Origin: Hirundichthys speculiger
Taxonomy: Eukaryota > Chordata > Actinopteri > Beloniformes > Exocoetidae
Reading direction: 5' to 3'
DNA: 64,000 nt
NCBI GenBank assembly: GCA_018398805.1
Contig: JAGFBZ010000373.1
Span: 434,001 to 498,000, forward strand
The notes under the pieces are model-generated. The model saw nothing but the letters and a program-made list of their open reading frames with translations. It was not told the origin of the DNA and searched no databases. The position numbers and the translations under genes were made by a program. This document shows, one piece after another, positions 39,128 through 54,100 of the stretch (position 1 is the first letter of the stretch; each line of letters begins with the position of its first letter).

Positions 39128-42100
39128 AAGATCAGATTAGATTATTCCAGCTGAAGCAGTTTGGGACATGAGACGTCCTCACAGAAAGTGAAACCTTGGG
39201 CTTCAAACTGGGGCAAAGAATGAATGAAATTCAGGAAACGAGATTAATCAAGGAGAGTAATCTAATCCAAGATGATGACTAAATTGATTACAGAGAGGAC
39301 AGCAATGAGACCAAAAGATGGGCAGATTTTTACTGAATGCCAATTAGAACATCAGGGTCCGACTGGAATATCTGTCCATGGACAGAAGTGGATGTTTTAT
39401 CTCTTCCTCTCTGAGTCATTAGATTGGAAACTCACACACATGCACAAAATCATGATGTGGGTGAGTGCTTTTGAAAGTACAACCCATGACAGGGGACAAA
39501 GGACAACAGACCCACAGTAAAGGCTAAGCTTTCTTGAGAAATGTGACAGAAAATGCATTGCAACTTTGACATATCTAACATCCTCAGGACCACTTCATTG
39601 CGCTGTGTTTAAATGAAAAATGTAGCTTCAGGTTTAAATAATTATATCAGACTCTGATTTAAAAAAAAAAAAAAAGAAAAAAGAAAAAAAATGCTGCATT
39701 GAGAGACCAAGAAAGCAGTGATAAATGTTTCAATTTCAACACAGGAGAGCTAGAAAAAAAAAAATTGAAACTTTTTGCATCCAGTTGAGGTACAGATTTC
39801 TGTGCTTTCAACTTGAAAGCACCATACAGTCTTGAATTTTAATCTTTCATGACAAGAGGGTGTCAAAAACAGCTAGCTGTACTTGTTTATGTTGGGCTTT
39901 TTTCTTGAGATCACTAATTGATTAGTTTACTTTTCTTGAAATAATAAAGATTGTTCATTGTCCATAACAGGCAGTTCATTTTCAAATTATGGGAAAATAA
40001 TAGTAAAATAATAAGTTTTCTTCAGAATATGAGATACATCTACCCATAATCTCTAGAAAATGAGGTTTGCTTTCTTTAAATCATTTGATGTTTCCAGGAG
40101 TAAATAAAATTAGACTAGTTTGTTAGATCACACCTACGTTTAGCATTAAGATTACTATAATGACCACATCAGAGGAACTGAACAGCAGGCTGACACATTC
40201 AGGTGCAGTTTTGTTTGAAGCAGAGAAATTGTCCCAAGTTTGTTGCGGTTGGTCAAGATGATACAGAGTAGGCCAAATGTCATGGCAACTCATATAAAGG
40301 CAGCTGAGACAAGACTAGACAGAGATGGTCTCAATTTTAAACTTTTTAGATGGACTGAGCAAAGACATTCTCAAAAGAAAAGCACTGAAATTGCTCATTG
40401 TGCAAAAGACAAAATTTAAAAGCACTCAAGCATAGCTGGAGTAGCACATGGAGTTTAGTTATATGGCTTATTCACAGAATTAAAACTGAAGTATATTAAA
40501 ACTCAAATGCACCACAGGGGAGCCAGAAAGAAACCATCAAATGCCATGTTTTTTTATGTGCACAAATAGGAAAAGCAACCACACTTCAATTTGAAAGAAC
40601 TTTTCAGAGTCAAATAAGGTCTTCAAAATGTAACGTCCTATTTCATAACACAAATATAAAATGTGAAATGTACTGAAATCATTTTTTCACTTGGCAGCAT
40701 CACAGTCTGCAGTAAAGATTACTTTGTGGCCTTCACTGGCTGAACCATTAGCATTTTCTGCTGAAAATGCTAATGGTTAAATGACAAGATAGAATATAAA
40801 TCAAATTTTCTAATGCCAAGGGAATTATTAACTGTCTTGCAGCTGAATAGGCTTCATCTTACTTGAGGAGCTCATAGTTCTTCTCATTCAAGCGGACAGC
40901 ATTTTCACGCCAGAACTTCTCTGACTTGTGCACAGGACTCCACTCCAGACGACCAGACTTGAGTTCAGAGCTGTACTCATCGAATGAGCTGTTGATAAAA
41001 TCCAGAGAGGGAACAAATTAAAAAGCAAAACAAAAAAGCAAAAACCAAACCCCATTTGCACTTAACTCCATCTGATAAGAAAATAAAATTACTTGCGGAG
41101 AGCAGTGGAGCGAACTGAAGGTACAGTTATGTTGAAAATAAAACAGCCTAATTTCTTTTCTAACCTCTTTATCTTTAACGTGAAATTACCAAAATGCAGA
41201 GGCTGTGTGAGAAAAACCAACTCCTTCCTTCACAGAAATTAAGAGGGTAGCAACCAGGCGCTGCTAATCAATACGCCTAATTTATATATCATCAGTAATA
41301 GTGAGATGTTTACCCCTTCACATCAATCTCAATCGCCTTGCACGTTAGAACTGCATTTGTCATTGGCAATACACAGATGCCAAAGAGAAGACTTCATGGT
41401 TTTTTTTTTTGGTTTTTTTTTTGTAACTCAGAGCAACAACACTGGCACAATACTGAACGTAATATTTTTTTAGAATTTTACAATGCTTTAAATGCTGAAA
41501 TGTGTTTCTTTACTTGGTTGGTCAGCCATGTTGCCTTGTACTCAGTGTTTTCTATGCATCTTCCTTCGTTTAATTGTTGCCTTGTACTCAGTGTTTTCTA
41601 TGCATCTTCCTTCGTTTAATTGTTGCCTTGTACTCAGTGTTTTCTATGCATCTTCCTTCGTTTGATTGTGGTCAAGAAAAATCTTCAAAAGAATGGACAC
41701 CTCATTAAGGTCAAACAATACTCTGGGAAATGCTAAAAACCCAGGAGCCAAAGTTCACACTCTGCAAACCTCATTTAGCATATTAAATGTTTGAGTTAAG
41801 AGAAGTGCAACTACAAAGAGACTGAAAGTATGACTGTTAGGAAGGTTTGTAAGGAGAAGCCTCTTCTTTTTAAAAAAGAACACCCAGCTGGCTTGTTGGT
41901 TTGCCTTTGTTTGAAAGATCCTGTAATAATAAGTCACAAATGTGTTCATCTTAAGTTGTATTTCTATAATTATATGACCTAGTAAGGAACAGATTTTTAA
42001 TCTAATTTTATTAATTTCACGATGTATAAAAAAGCACAAGTGAAAGAGAGTGTATTTTTACCACATGATTGTACATAAATCTGAAGGTCATCCATGCATG

Positions 42101-45100
42101 TAATCAATGCGGGATTCATTATTAATGTGTCATTATCAGACTCTTCAGAAAAAAAACATTCATGATTAATTTAGTGCTACATTATTATCCTTAATTTTAA
42201 TGAGCACTGTTTTAATGATTCCATGCAAAAAACAAAACAAAAACACACACACACACACACACACACAAACACGAACACATTGATAAAAATAATTACAAAA
42301 ACAAAACAACAAAAAAAAAATTAAATAAATAAAACAAAAGGCTTTGTCAAGGAGCAGTTATTGCCTGCTGTTCATGGAATGGTGTCTGCTGGGTACCTGA
42401 GGTCCTGCACACTCTCCCCCAGCCTTTCAAGCAGGAACTTGATGTCATCCGTTATGTCCTCATCATCATACTTCTGCTGCTCGAGATTTTCCAGCTGCTT
42501 CAGCACCTTGCACTGAATCATGGCCAAAGCGTATTCCTGGCGAGTCTCCCTCTCTGCGGACTTCTCAAGAAGATTCTGTCAGATACATTGTGTGGAAAAT
42601 ATATGTTGCATAAATGAATTTATATGTAAGAATCTAAGCTGAGGAGAAAGATATTCGTTATCTGAAAGAATACTAAATTATTAAATTAGTGATTAAAAAA
42701 AATATAGAAACAAAACAGTAAATCAATTAACATGTAGCACACACGCTCACACACACGCGCACACACACTCACAAAAACATTTTTCTACAAGTTATGACTC
42801 ATGAATCCAACTGATAAGGTTTGTAGGACCTTGATTTTGAGTCTGATAAAAGTATACTGATTTTCTTTTTTTGTTCCCACAGCAGTTTTTCAGTTGATTT
42901 GTATCACTGAATAAAATTGGACAGACTGTAATATAGGTCTTTAATGGGGCGTATCTTTTCCAATTATTAAATAAATCCATTCATGATATGAATTTCCTCC
43001 AAACAGAAACTGCAATATACGCTTTTCAAACCAGGATTCAATATCACAGGCTCTGTGGGTTAAAGAGGTGAAAAAGAGCTCTTACTCACAGGAACACAAT
43101 GTTCAAGTATCGTAAAAGCTATTTTTGAAGCAACATCTCTGGTAAGAGCCACAAAAAATCATGCGGATGTTACAATAAAGTGAAAATTCTGGTAGAAAAA
43201 TATGAAGCAGCTCTACAGAAGAGTGGCTTCAGGAGGGTAATAGTGACTAAGGAAATTATTCATATTTAAATTAGAGCTTTAAAGCCACCACTCAGGGCAC
43301 ATTTACGGGGAGTATTTGAAAAATATTGTCTAATAAGAGCCTGAAAGCTGTGCAAAACAATAAACAATCCAAATCGTGCTTTTCTGCTGAATGCATATGG
43401 ACACTGGAATTGTATGTTTCTAGAATCTTATCTGAATATACTTTTGAAAAATCAAAAGAAAGACAGGAAAGATTATCTTGAGTTTGTTTGGAGTGAATAT
43501 ATCACACGCTCCACAGAACTGGAATTGAGGATGTGTTCGAGGACATCCAGATGGTGTGGGATAATTTAAGTCATGTCGCTAGTCCCATGTGGTGAGCAGA
43601 ATCATTTTCATAATTAGGACATTTGGGAAAGCGATAACATGCAGAATTATGCTGGCTATTTTGTAAAGCAATTTTGTAGAAGAGCCTTCTACATGTAGCA
43701 GTCTCAAAGTATTCAAATTTTTTATGGACACATTGAGATCACTAAGCCCTAAGGAAAAAAAAAATCTCTGTTATTGTTGAGCAGCAATGTTGCATAAGTC
43801 TTGCTGTCTAGCATGTACGTTATAAGACAAGCTGAAAGACTTCAGAGAAAACCCACTTAACAAGCCCGTTCAGGATATCCATACATTGCTGCTCCTATTA
43901 GAGCTGAGCAGTTTTATCGATTCTGCGATATATATCGATATTTTATCGAGTATCGATTTTTCGGCCGCAGGTATCGATATTCTAAGCTTCTTTCAAAACC
44001 CCCGTGTTCCACCTTTAAAAGCTTGCAAGCAACAATTTGCTCTCTTTAAATAAATGAAACTATTTTTCTCAGCAAATCTTTTATTCATTTTGTCCAGCAT
44101 TTGGAGGCTGCCTGTCAGCCGTATAATGTGTAATTGATGCTTTCAGTTCAATTAATTCAAAGTCATTGGAACACTGACAAGATGTCACCAAAACCACTTT
44201 GTCCCTTTAAAATCTTTCAGAAAATGATGTAAATGTATTGTAAGATGAATATCGATATATACCGTATCGTGAGCAGAATATCGCTTATCATATCGTATCG
44301 TGAGATTAGTGTATCGCTACAGCCCTAGCTCCTATTGTGTTTAATTCATTGTAATATAGCAGTCAAACTGATCTATCAACTTTTTTCACCAATTTCAAAT
44401 GGAAGCTCCTTTGTTAATGGGAGCATTTCCAAATGTTGGATGTGATTTCTGTTAAGTCATGAGAGGTGAAATGAACAAGCTCTGGGGATAATTAACAATG
44501 GGGAAAGATGCGGTACATTGAAACATAATATAATACAGCACATCAACCTCCCCCAGAATCCTGTCTGAAGCTGAATTCTGTCAGTCAAAAAAAAAAAAAA
44601 GAGACTTTCCATCATGAGCACAGATGTCTGTCAGTGCAGGTCACATTGAGAGCAACACCCTGAAAAAAGGGCCTTAGAAATACAAAATCCTGCCTGAGAA
44701 TTGTATTTCAAAATCAGCTTATTCTAGGCTCATGTTTCAAACATGTAATCAATGCCATTTATCTCCCCATTGTGCTTGGAGCATAGCTGCTGAGTCTTTC
44801 TGATGTCGCCTGTCTGGACAAAATCTATCCCTGAAGCTTTTCATTGAAAAACTCATATTTTCTCCCGGACATCACTTATTGAACCTCACTGAATTTTTTT
44901 GTACATTAGTCAACGTAAGGCATAAAGAAGTATTGCAGACCGTCATTTAGGTGAATGACATGTTAAAACAAACGGTTCTAACATGTTACTCTGACTTTTG
45001 AAAAAAAAATTGATGTGAGGCATGCACTTATTAAACATGAGTGGTTAGAAAGAAGGGAGTTAGTTAAATCAAAAAATGGGTTTTCATGTGAAGAGGCTTT

Positions 45101-48100
45101 GTCTTTTTATTTATTTAAGCACCATTTCAGCACCATCATTCTGTTGCCTTCAATGCCAGATTCAAGGTTTTGCCCAAGGCTGTCAGCATGTCAAATACTG
45201 ACATGAAATACAGACAAATGTCTTAAGGCATTTAAAGAAAAAAAAATGCAATATCTGTGTTTTTGGTCACTTTTGCTGGAGGAGGCAGCACTTTTTAAGA
45301 TTTACATTCTACATGACTGTCTATTTCTTGATTCAGCAATTAGTCATGTTATTAATTTTAAAACATATTTCTTATCACCATGTGAATGTGGATCCCCTAT
45401 ATATTTTCTTTTAGATCTGTTTGCATGCCAGCACTTCCAGAGCTACATATTAACCCGCAGTTCCACCCTCTGACCATTCTAGCATTTACCTCCACCTGTC
45501 TATATAGATGTCTCTGAAGGATATGAATTAAGATGCTGACCTACAGTCCAATCCTCTCACCATCTCAGTGTTTACTGCCCACACCTGTTTCTATAGTCAT
45601 CACCGTAGTACAAGTACTAACAATGTATCTGTCATAATATAAGTATAAAGAATTCTTAGTTCTCCAAGCTAATGGATAATAACTATCAATATTTTTTGCA
45701 ATGGGGCAAAATAGCAGCACGGTGGCTTGGTGGTTAGCACTGTTGCCTCCCAATAAGAAGGTTCCTGGTTTGAACCTCGGCAAGGGTCTGTGTGGAGTTT
45801 GCGTGTTCTCCCTGTGCTTGTGTGGGATTTCTCCAGGTACTCCAGCTTCCTCCCGTAGTCCAAAGACATGCAACTTAGGTTAATTGGTGGTTTTAAATTG
45901 ATTGAGTGATTGTGAGTGTGTATGGTTGTTTGTCTACATGTGGCCCTGTGATGGACTGGTGACTTGTTCAGTCTGTGATAGACTGGCGACTTGCTAACTT
46001 TGTCTGTTTGGTGTTGAAAATGTAGGATATAGGATGGAACAGGTCTTTCATTTGTAATGGCTAAAAGTCAGAGAGTGAACAAGAAACCCAATGAAAGCAG
46101 CAGATTTGGGACGGTTCTAGGCTTTATGAAAAACAGGGAAAAACATCCTTCTGTTCTTGCCAAGATTTTAAATCTCACATATGGAAATATGAGATTAGTT
46201 AACTTGTTTTAAATATGATTGAGTCCATGGTCTTGAACTTATCGTGAATTAATGCTTTTCTAAGGAAATTTTAAATTTAGTAATTTACTGCTCAAGCAAG
46301 CATCAATATCCAGAGTTCTTTCTCTTTCACGATAAAAATTTTGTTTCAAGTAACCTCTTAAACTCTGCAAGCATCAACTCATATCCACTTTAATGTATGA
46401 GTTTGATTCTTGTTCCCTGGTCTTCATTTTGTTTCCAGGGACCTAGAATGAAAAATTATTTGCTAATTTTCAGTATATTCCACTTGTTGTAGTGCTAATG
46501 CAGGTATATTTTTAAGTAATTTAATGTAAAATTCAGCGTTTTTTCTCATGTTTCAAACCCTTGAATGCCAACCCAGATCTAACTGAGAAACAACATTTCT
46601 TATCAAATAAAAAATATCTTGCTGAATGGACAGATAATTTCATGAACACAGAGTAAAATGTTTTTTACAGTGCAAGAAGAAAATTACAATAACTAACTAA
46701 ATGGGTAAGTAGTTCAGTGTGAACAATTCCTTTTTCCCAAATTAAAAATATACAGTTGTACACCAAAAGTGAAAAATTCTCCACCAACCCTGAAGGCAGC
46801 CAGAATGATTCGAGTGACCTTCTCCTTGACAGACTCCTGGAGGATATCGGACAGGGCTGGCACTACGTTGTAGCGTCTCAACTGTTCACAGAGCTGAGGG
46901 CTGAAGGCCAGGAGCCATACACAGAAGATCATTTGGTACTGGAGCTGAAAGCCACACTTGTTGCTCAGCACTGCTGTGATGCTTAAGAGAAAAAAAAAAA
47001 ACACTGATAAATAAACACTAAAAAGGAAAAAATAAGTGCAAATGGGTAGGAAGAGGACTCACATTTATGTCTAATACCTGTTTATTATGTGGAGCTTTCA
47101 CAGCTGTGTACCTACATGCTGTTTCTCCATTATCTCTGATAATGGCTGAGAATGAAATGTTCATTCTTTAGATAATTGAAAAGTTGCTTAAAATGCAGAG
47201 TACACATCTGATGCTTTCAGCTAGAGAGTGGCTCATACATTTGCAAAAATGGCTGTTAAGTACAAAAATGTAGATCTTATATATAGGCAATACTTATCTT
47301 ACAAATTGAGCACTACAGTTATAAAATTATTTAAGAAAAAAGTATGGAATCAAGTAAAAGATTGTGGGAATCATTCATGATTTGACCTGCATGATAGAAT
47401 TGGGAATTCTAAGTCCTTTTAATGAGATACTTCTTATTTTTTTTCAAGAATTTTGACTCCTGATGGTAGCAAATAAGACTACTTATCAAAATAGCTTATA
47501 AAATATATAAGGCTACAAGCTCTTTTATAAGCTTTAAAGGTTTGTTTAGTTAGTTTAGAGCTTAATTGGTTTATTCCACCAAATTCAATTTTGCCTTCAA
47601 GTTTTTGTTACTTTTTGTGTTATAAGTCCAAAGCAACCATTTCCTTTGTAGTTCTTTGCTTTCAAAATTCCTGAAACGCTTATTCCCTACCAGGTTGCAA
47701 CATACAGCGTTCAGCTTAAGCCAACATGGTACAAAAGGGAGATGTTAGTCAACATAACACACCTGCAGGCAGGGGCGCCGCTACGGATTTTGGGCCCCAT
47801 GAAAAGAATCTTTACTGGGCCCCCCCACACAGCGGCGAAATTTGTTGATGCTATTTTTGATCATCATTAGGGGCCTCTCTGGGCCCCCCTCAATCATGGG
47901 CCCCTATAATCCGTATCCTTTACCCCCCCTTTTCGGTGCCCCAGCCTGCAGGAAGTTGTCCTGTCACTAGTGTTAATCTGAGCCATTCACAACAAAGAAT
48001 ATGCTAGGCTTTCCAACCTTACGCTCTCCTCACAGCTTCTGTGCACGTTCCAGATAGTAATAGCCTCTCTTTATCCCATCAGCACCACTTTACTGTTCAA

Positions 48101-51100
48101 AAGAAATAAACTGAAACATCTGGGTCCTTTTTTTTTTTGGCCAGGATGCTCTTTGCTGTACAACTCAGATGGCAACTGAACTGTTGTGAATTTAGAAATT
48201 GCCTTCACCAAATTTAGATGCATGTTACAAGTCATGAGGAAAAAACGACATCAACATGACATGCAATGACACGTCATGTGTCAACATCATTATCATTATT
48301 ATCCACCAGCAAACTGCTGCAAAGGTGTCATTAGAATGCTACATCTCTGTTATCATCAATGGAAAAACCAACTTGTCCATCAAAGAAATGTGTGACTATC
48401 AATCAACATCCTGGTTGGGTATGTAGAGGTCCAATGCTGATGGTAAGGATGTTATTTTTAACATATAATACATACATAATACATACATCCTGCTCACACC
48501 TATAATAATCCAAAATATCTCTTTGAATAAATGTAATATTTTGCATCATATGTACTTATTTTGCACGTATGCACTTTAGATGGTAATATTAATGACAATA
48601 TATTAGCCTACACACGTAACATCACAATTATTCAGTGTCTTGCTGAAGACTAAATCTAATTGTTCAATTATTTTTGCTGTCAACCTAACAACATTTTAAC
48701 CTGTGGGAATACATGCAGGCACCAAGTCAGCATTTCTCAAAAATAAAAATGTTTATTACATATATTGTTAGTGCTGGTTTTGTTGGTGCTCCTTACTTTT
48801 TGAAACTGGGATCAGAAGGGCTACTAAGTTAAAAGGTTAAGTTCAATCGCTGACTTTAAAAGCATCATTTTCCAATTTTCTGACACAAAAAACAGCTTGA
48901 ACACCTTGTAAGAAATTAATCATCACTCACCAGTTTACTCCATCAGCTTCTACCCAGGCAAACCTATATTCATTGACCCTCAGCATCAGCTGAAGGCACC
49001 CAGCCACACACTGCACATACTGAGAGCTCTGCAAAAGACAGAGGGGAAAATCCATTTTCAAACAGGATCACAAGCCTTGGTTGCATTATTTATCAGGAGA
49101 ACAAGCCATATTTTAGAAAGTCAGGTACATTTAATGCGTTCTGAAACATCAAGTAGTTGACAAGCAAAGAACATATGGAGGAGAACCAGTCCAAACCTTG
49201 CATGACTGTCACATTTCCAACCTGAGGCAGTGCACATGCATCCTATCAAACATATACATCACACATGCTTCATCACACACAGGTTGTCAATACAGCACAA
49301 GAGCGGGGGAAATGTGTCCCATCACACCTGAGCAGAATAATGTAAAGTGAGGTTAGAGTGGAGAAAGCTGACAGGGAGAAAAAGGATCATATTAATCTGT
49401 TAATAGAAAGAGGGTGAATATAAGCAAAAGTCCAACAAGAGCTGCAGGCAGCAGTGAAAAGAGGAGCAGAAATTACCTGGTTGAAAATGCAGAGGAAAGG
49501 GAGATGAATAAGTTGTTAAATAGCTTTCATGGACATATTTGGACATACATGGACAGCTTTCAGAGTAACTGTGCTATGCTTGACAAACTACGGTATATAA
49601 GATGGTAGGATGCTGCGGCTGTGCAAATGCTGTCTCAATTTTCTCTTGTTACTCTAATGATCAAGGTAAGCTGTTTGTCATGCGCTTTCAGCATTAGGGA
49701 GAATTGGCAACTGGCATGCAATCTTTACTTGTACATTTAAGATCAAACAGTGGCAGCAAACACCATGCTGTCTAAATGGAGAATTCTTCCTCAAATTGCT
49801 CATAAAAAACACAACCATATATCCATCCAGCAACAATAGGATGGGAGAGAAAAGGGGAGGACAGAAAAGATGTGAGAGTCCAGCGGCTGCTGAAAAATGT
49901 CAGCTTGCAAAACCCTGTGTTTATTTCCTTTTTTTAAATTTTATTTTCTGGAGGTGCCTGAGTGACTGATGATGCACTTCACCCATACTCACTTCACTGG
50001 GGGTAATAATTCCTGCTCCTGTCCCTGTTTCTGGACCTGTACCATGTAGATTCTAACAGGAGATAAACAAAAGAAACAGGTGCAAAAAAAAGTTCACAAT
50101 CTTTTGCTTCTCTTTACAAAGTCAGAATGCCAGACAGTATGTGCTGTACGTTTGACCGCAAATGCAATTCTGGATAGTGGATGCTCAGACTCCTTGCCAA
50201 GCTGTTGAAGAGAAGGATTAGGATCAAATGCACTTTCAATAAACATTTAAGAGAAATAAACAGCAAATATGTACAACTTTTAAAATTAAGGGAGACAGAA
50301 AAAACAATCCATACTTTTCAAAGAGGTGACTATCTGATTCGAAGACAACATTGGTATACAGTATATTAGAAATCCTGGTGTGCAATGGTGCAGCACAAAA
50401 AACAGAAATAAATATTCAACTATTTTGCTGTCCCACTCTTCAGTAAATAAATCAAAAACAGAGGCAACACCTACTGAGCAGGTGTCATGAGATCATCTCA
50501 AACTCTGACCAACCTGCTTCAATCTCGTATGCATGAAGACATTATACTCAAATGAAACCACAAAAGTTTTCTAGTTGGCATGTTACCAGACCACTGCTGT
50601 GAAATATGATTGTATTTATAAGAATAAAAATATTGTGTTAAAAAAAGGCAATGTACTACGAAAAGCAGTTCTGATTTTATGTGCTGTTAATGACATACAC
50701 ATGTTTCTCATAACCATTTATAGCTGAAGTTATGTAAATTCAATTAGAGAAGATAATAAATACTTTTTTTCAATAAAGATTTCACGATGTACCTGTGAAC
50801 TGAGTTGACTTTTGATCCAGTTGAAGTAGTAGTTCAGATCACTTCCCTCCATAAGATCACGGCCCCAGGCGGCCAGCTTAGCGATGATCCTTGCTGCCTG
50901 ACAAATGAAGAATAAAATAAGAGTCTGCTTCCACCGTGCTTGTGCTTGACAATGTGAGACATTTACAGCAAGACTTCAGTGAAAGTAGTACCACAGTGAG
51001 AATGCCAAATATTCAGTATTTAATACTGACTTCAGTGACAAATACTTTAATTTTGAATTCGATTATTATCCTATATTAAAAAAGAACCAACAATTTTCTG

Positions 51101-54100
51101 AAATAACGGTCTCCATGATTATTTATTCTATGTCTAACTAAAATCAGGATTTGCTGTTGATTTTCGATTCAGCTAAATGTTTTACACACACACACACAAA
51201 AAAAACCCCCCAAAAACAAATGAAAATTGAATTGACAAAAACAACAGACCCTCAACCTTAATTTTTTGTTGCACAACCTTCGGCAGCAGTCACTGTGGCT
51301 CTTAATGAGCATTTTGTGTCTGCCTCGAGGTATTTTGGTTAATTCTCCTGAGCAAACTGTTCTAGTTATCTTGAGTTGTAAGTATGTTGTGGATTCTCCC
51401 ACGCCAGATGCAGCAAAACAGCCCCAAACCCTAACCAAGCATCCTCCAGGATTTGTCGTAGGTATTGTTTTTCTTTGATAGTTGAATTTTACTGTCTGTG
51501 AACACAGAGCTGATGTGACAGGCCAAAAAGCTCCAGTTTTGTCTTATAACTACGAGAACCTTCTTCCATAAACTTAGTGTTTTCTCAACATGCATTTCAG
51601 CAATTTTGAGTCTGTTTTTTTTATATACATTTCTCATTTAATCATGGAGTCCTCTTGAGTTTTCTTACAAGTAGTCCATTGTTGTTCAAAAGATGGTGCA
51701 TTCAGACCACGACCTCGGTGTTGTACTGACAGAGTTGCACATCCCCTCCTTCCTGGGAGGTTGGCTGGAGTCCCGCAGACCTATTACTTCTTAATATTTG
51801 CAAGTGCAGTCACAGAAACCTGAAGCTGCTTGCTGATGGTGTTATACCTTTAACACGCTGATCTATAATTTTCCGTCTGAGCTCCTCAGACAACATTATC
51901 CTTGGCTTATAGTTGGTCATAGCTGTGGGCTGGCAGAATCTCATGCAGCGATCTGTGTTGCAGTGGATCTGAAGAATCCTCTGGCTGCTCAAGGTTGTCC
52001 ATTATAGTTTTCATTTTACAAAGGACTCTTCTCTGCACAATCAACTATAGAGGTTCCAGGAAAAGAGCCAGCCTTCTTTATCAGTTTGTTCAGTTTGTTT
52101 TTTAGAAAGTCAGTGGGTCTGACAGTCCTATCTCAACAAATGACTGCAGAGAAAACTGCACTCTCTCCGAAATAGACTTATAGAAAATATGTAACATCTT
52201 TCTGCAAACACTGAAGGACCTCAGCTTCCTCAAAAAGGACAGACTGTTCTGTCCCTGCTTGCAAATGGGATCAGTGTTGCGTCTCCAGTCCACTCTAGAG
52301 TTCGGATGAACACAGAGGTATTTATATTCCTCTATCACCTACACGTTCTTTTCTCAGGATGGAAATACTTTTCAACTTAGTCCTGGTCCTCCTAAAATCC
52401 ACAGTCATCTCCTTTGTAAGACAAAGGAGATGACTGTCTTGTCTTGTCTAAGCAAACTGCAGTGGCCTCTGGAAGGTGCTTATCTGCTTTCTCTGTTGGG
52501 CCAACAGAAGACCTTTGAGGACTTTCCTGATGTGTGATGCTAGGGCAACAGGTCTATAGTCATCAAAGGCAGATGGAGGATCTTTTCATGGTGCTGAAAC
52601 AAGACAGGATGTTTTCCACAGCACTGGAACCTTCTCCTGGCTCAGACTGAGGTTGAAGAGGTGCTGGAAAATCCCACATAGCTGGTCTACACAGGCTTTT
52701 GAGACTCCGGGGCTGGCACACGTATGAGGGGGAAGCATAGGGGACATCCGGTATCTCCTGATCTGGTTGGAGACGATGACGGAGAAGTATCAAGATCCAT
52801 AACTGAGGTGGAAGATGGAACAGTTCAGATGTGACAGACAAGCTGTCTAGGGAGGATGCAGGAGTTGTTTCTGAACTGAACTTGTTGAAGAGCAAGTTCA
52901 GTTCATTGACTCTGTGATCTTTTTCAGCCCTGACCATACATCTCTTAAATTGTCCTGCTGGAACTTGCTCTACAGCTTCTTCCTGTACATCTTTTTCTAA
53001 TCTTGACATTAAATAATTTTTTTTACTGACCTCAATAATTCCATCTCCCTTCCTAAAGGCTCTTTTTTTCATTTTTTTCTTCCTTACTGAACAGTTCTTT
53101 CATATCACTAGTGATCCAGGGTTTGTTATTAGGTGAGCATCTCATAGTTCTGGACGGGATGGTGTTGTCCACTCAGATGTTTAAGTAGTCAGTCAAATAC
53201 TTCGACATGGCATTGATGTCATCTCTATGTGGCTCTCAGTGTGCATCCTGATATGAAACTTCAAAACACCGCCGCAGTTTCTTCAGCTTCCTGTGACCAC
53301 CTCCTCACATTTTTTTTGGTCACGAGTCGCCTCTGAACAATGCAGATTATGATCTCCCTTGCTGAGAGCAGGTCACGCAGAGGAGCTATACCTGTCTGAA
53401 GTTTGCTTAAACAAATAAAACATATTATTTTCTCCAGTGGTACCAGCTGACTTACTGTTGAACTGTTGGAAATGTGGCCAAGAGAGACACTTGAAATCTC
53501 CAGATATCGCCATGAATACAAATGAGCTGATGATGTCACATGCGGCATCGACACCAGGTGATGGTGACATCTCTCAGTAGATAATATTGATGACAACTTA
53601 CAGCTAACAGTTCAATATCCAGACCGCAGAAACAATACTTTTGCAACTCCTCTTCAAATCTGCCTGCTTGCATCATCTAAAAGCCAGGCAGAGAGACAAT
53701 GGAGTCGGGAATATCCTCCTGCAGCCGTGTCTTGGTGAAACATATAACCCGCAATCATGGTTATCTGGCCAGGTCCTCATCAGTGCATCTTATTCGCGAG
53801 AGATCTCACAGTCGAGGGAAGAGCTGGTTTAAACTTCCTCTTTCTCTCCTTTGCTGCTGCTCTACATCCATGGCATCTCCTCTTCAGCTAATTTAGGGTC
53901 TCAATCTGGCTATGATTAGGGCTCTTGAAATCTTGATCATCTGCTCGCACTTGTAAATGTTTCTCTTGTAGCCATGGTTACTCATCACAACTGGTGGTTA
54001 AGGAGGGGGGGAGTAACAAAGGGAATTCCTCAGGCAGTAGTGTCCAAATTGAAATTAATAATAACAATAATAAAAATAATAATACAATTTTTTTTTTAAA

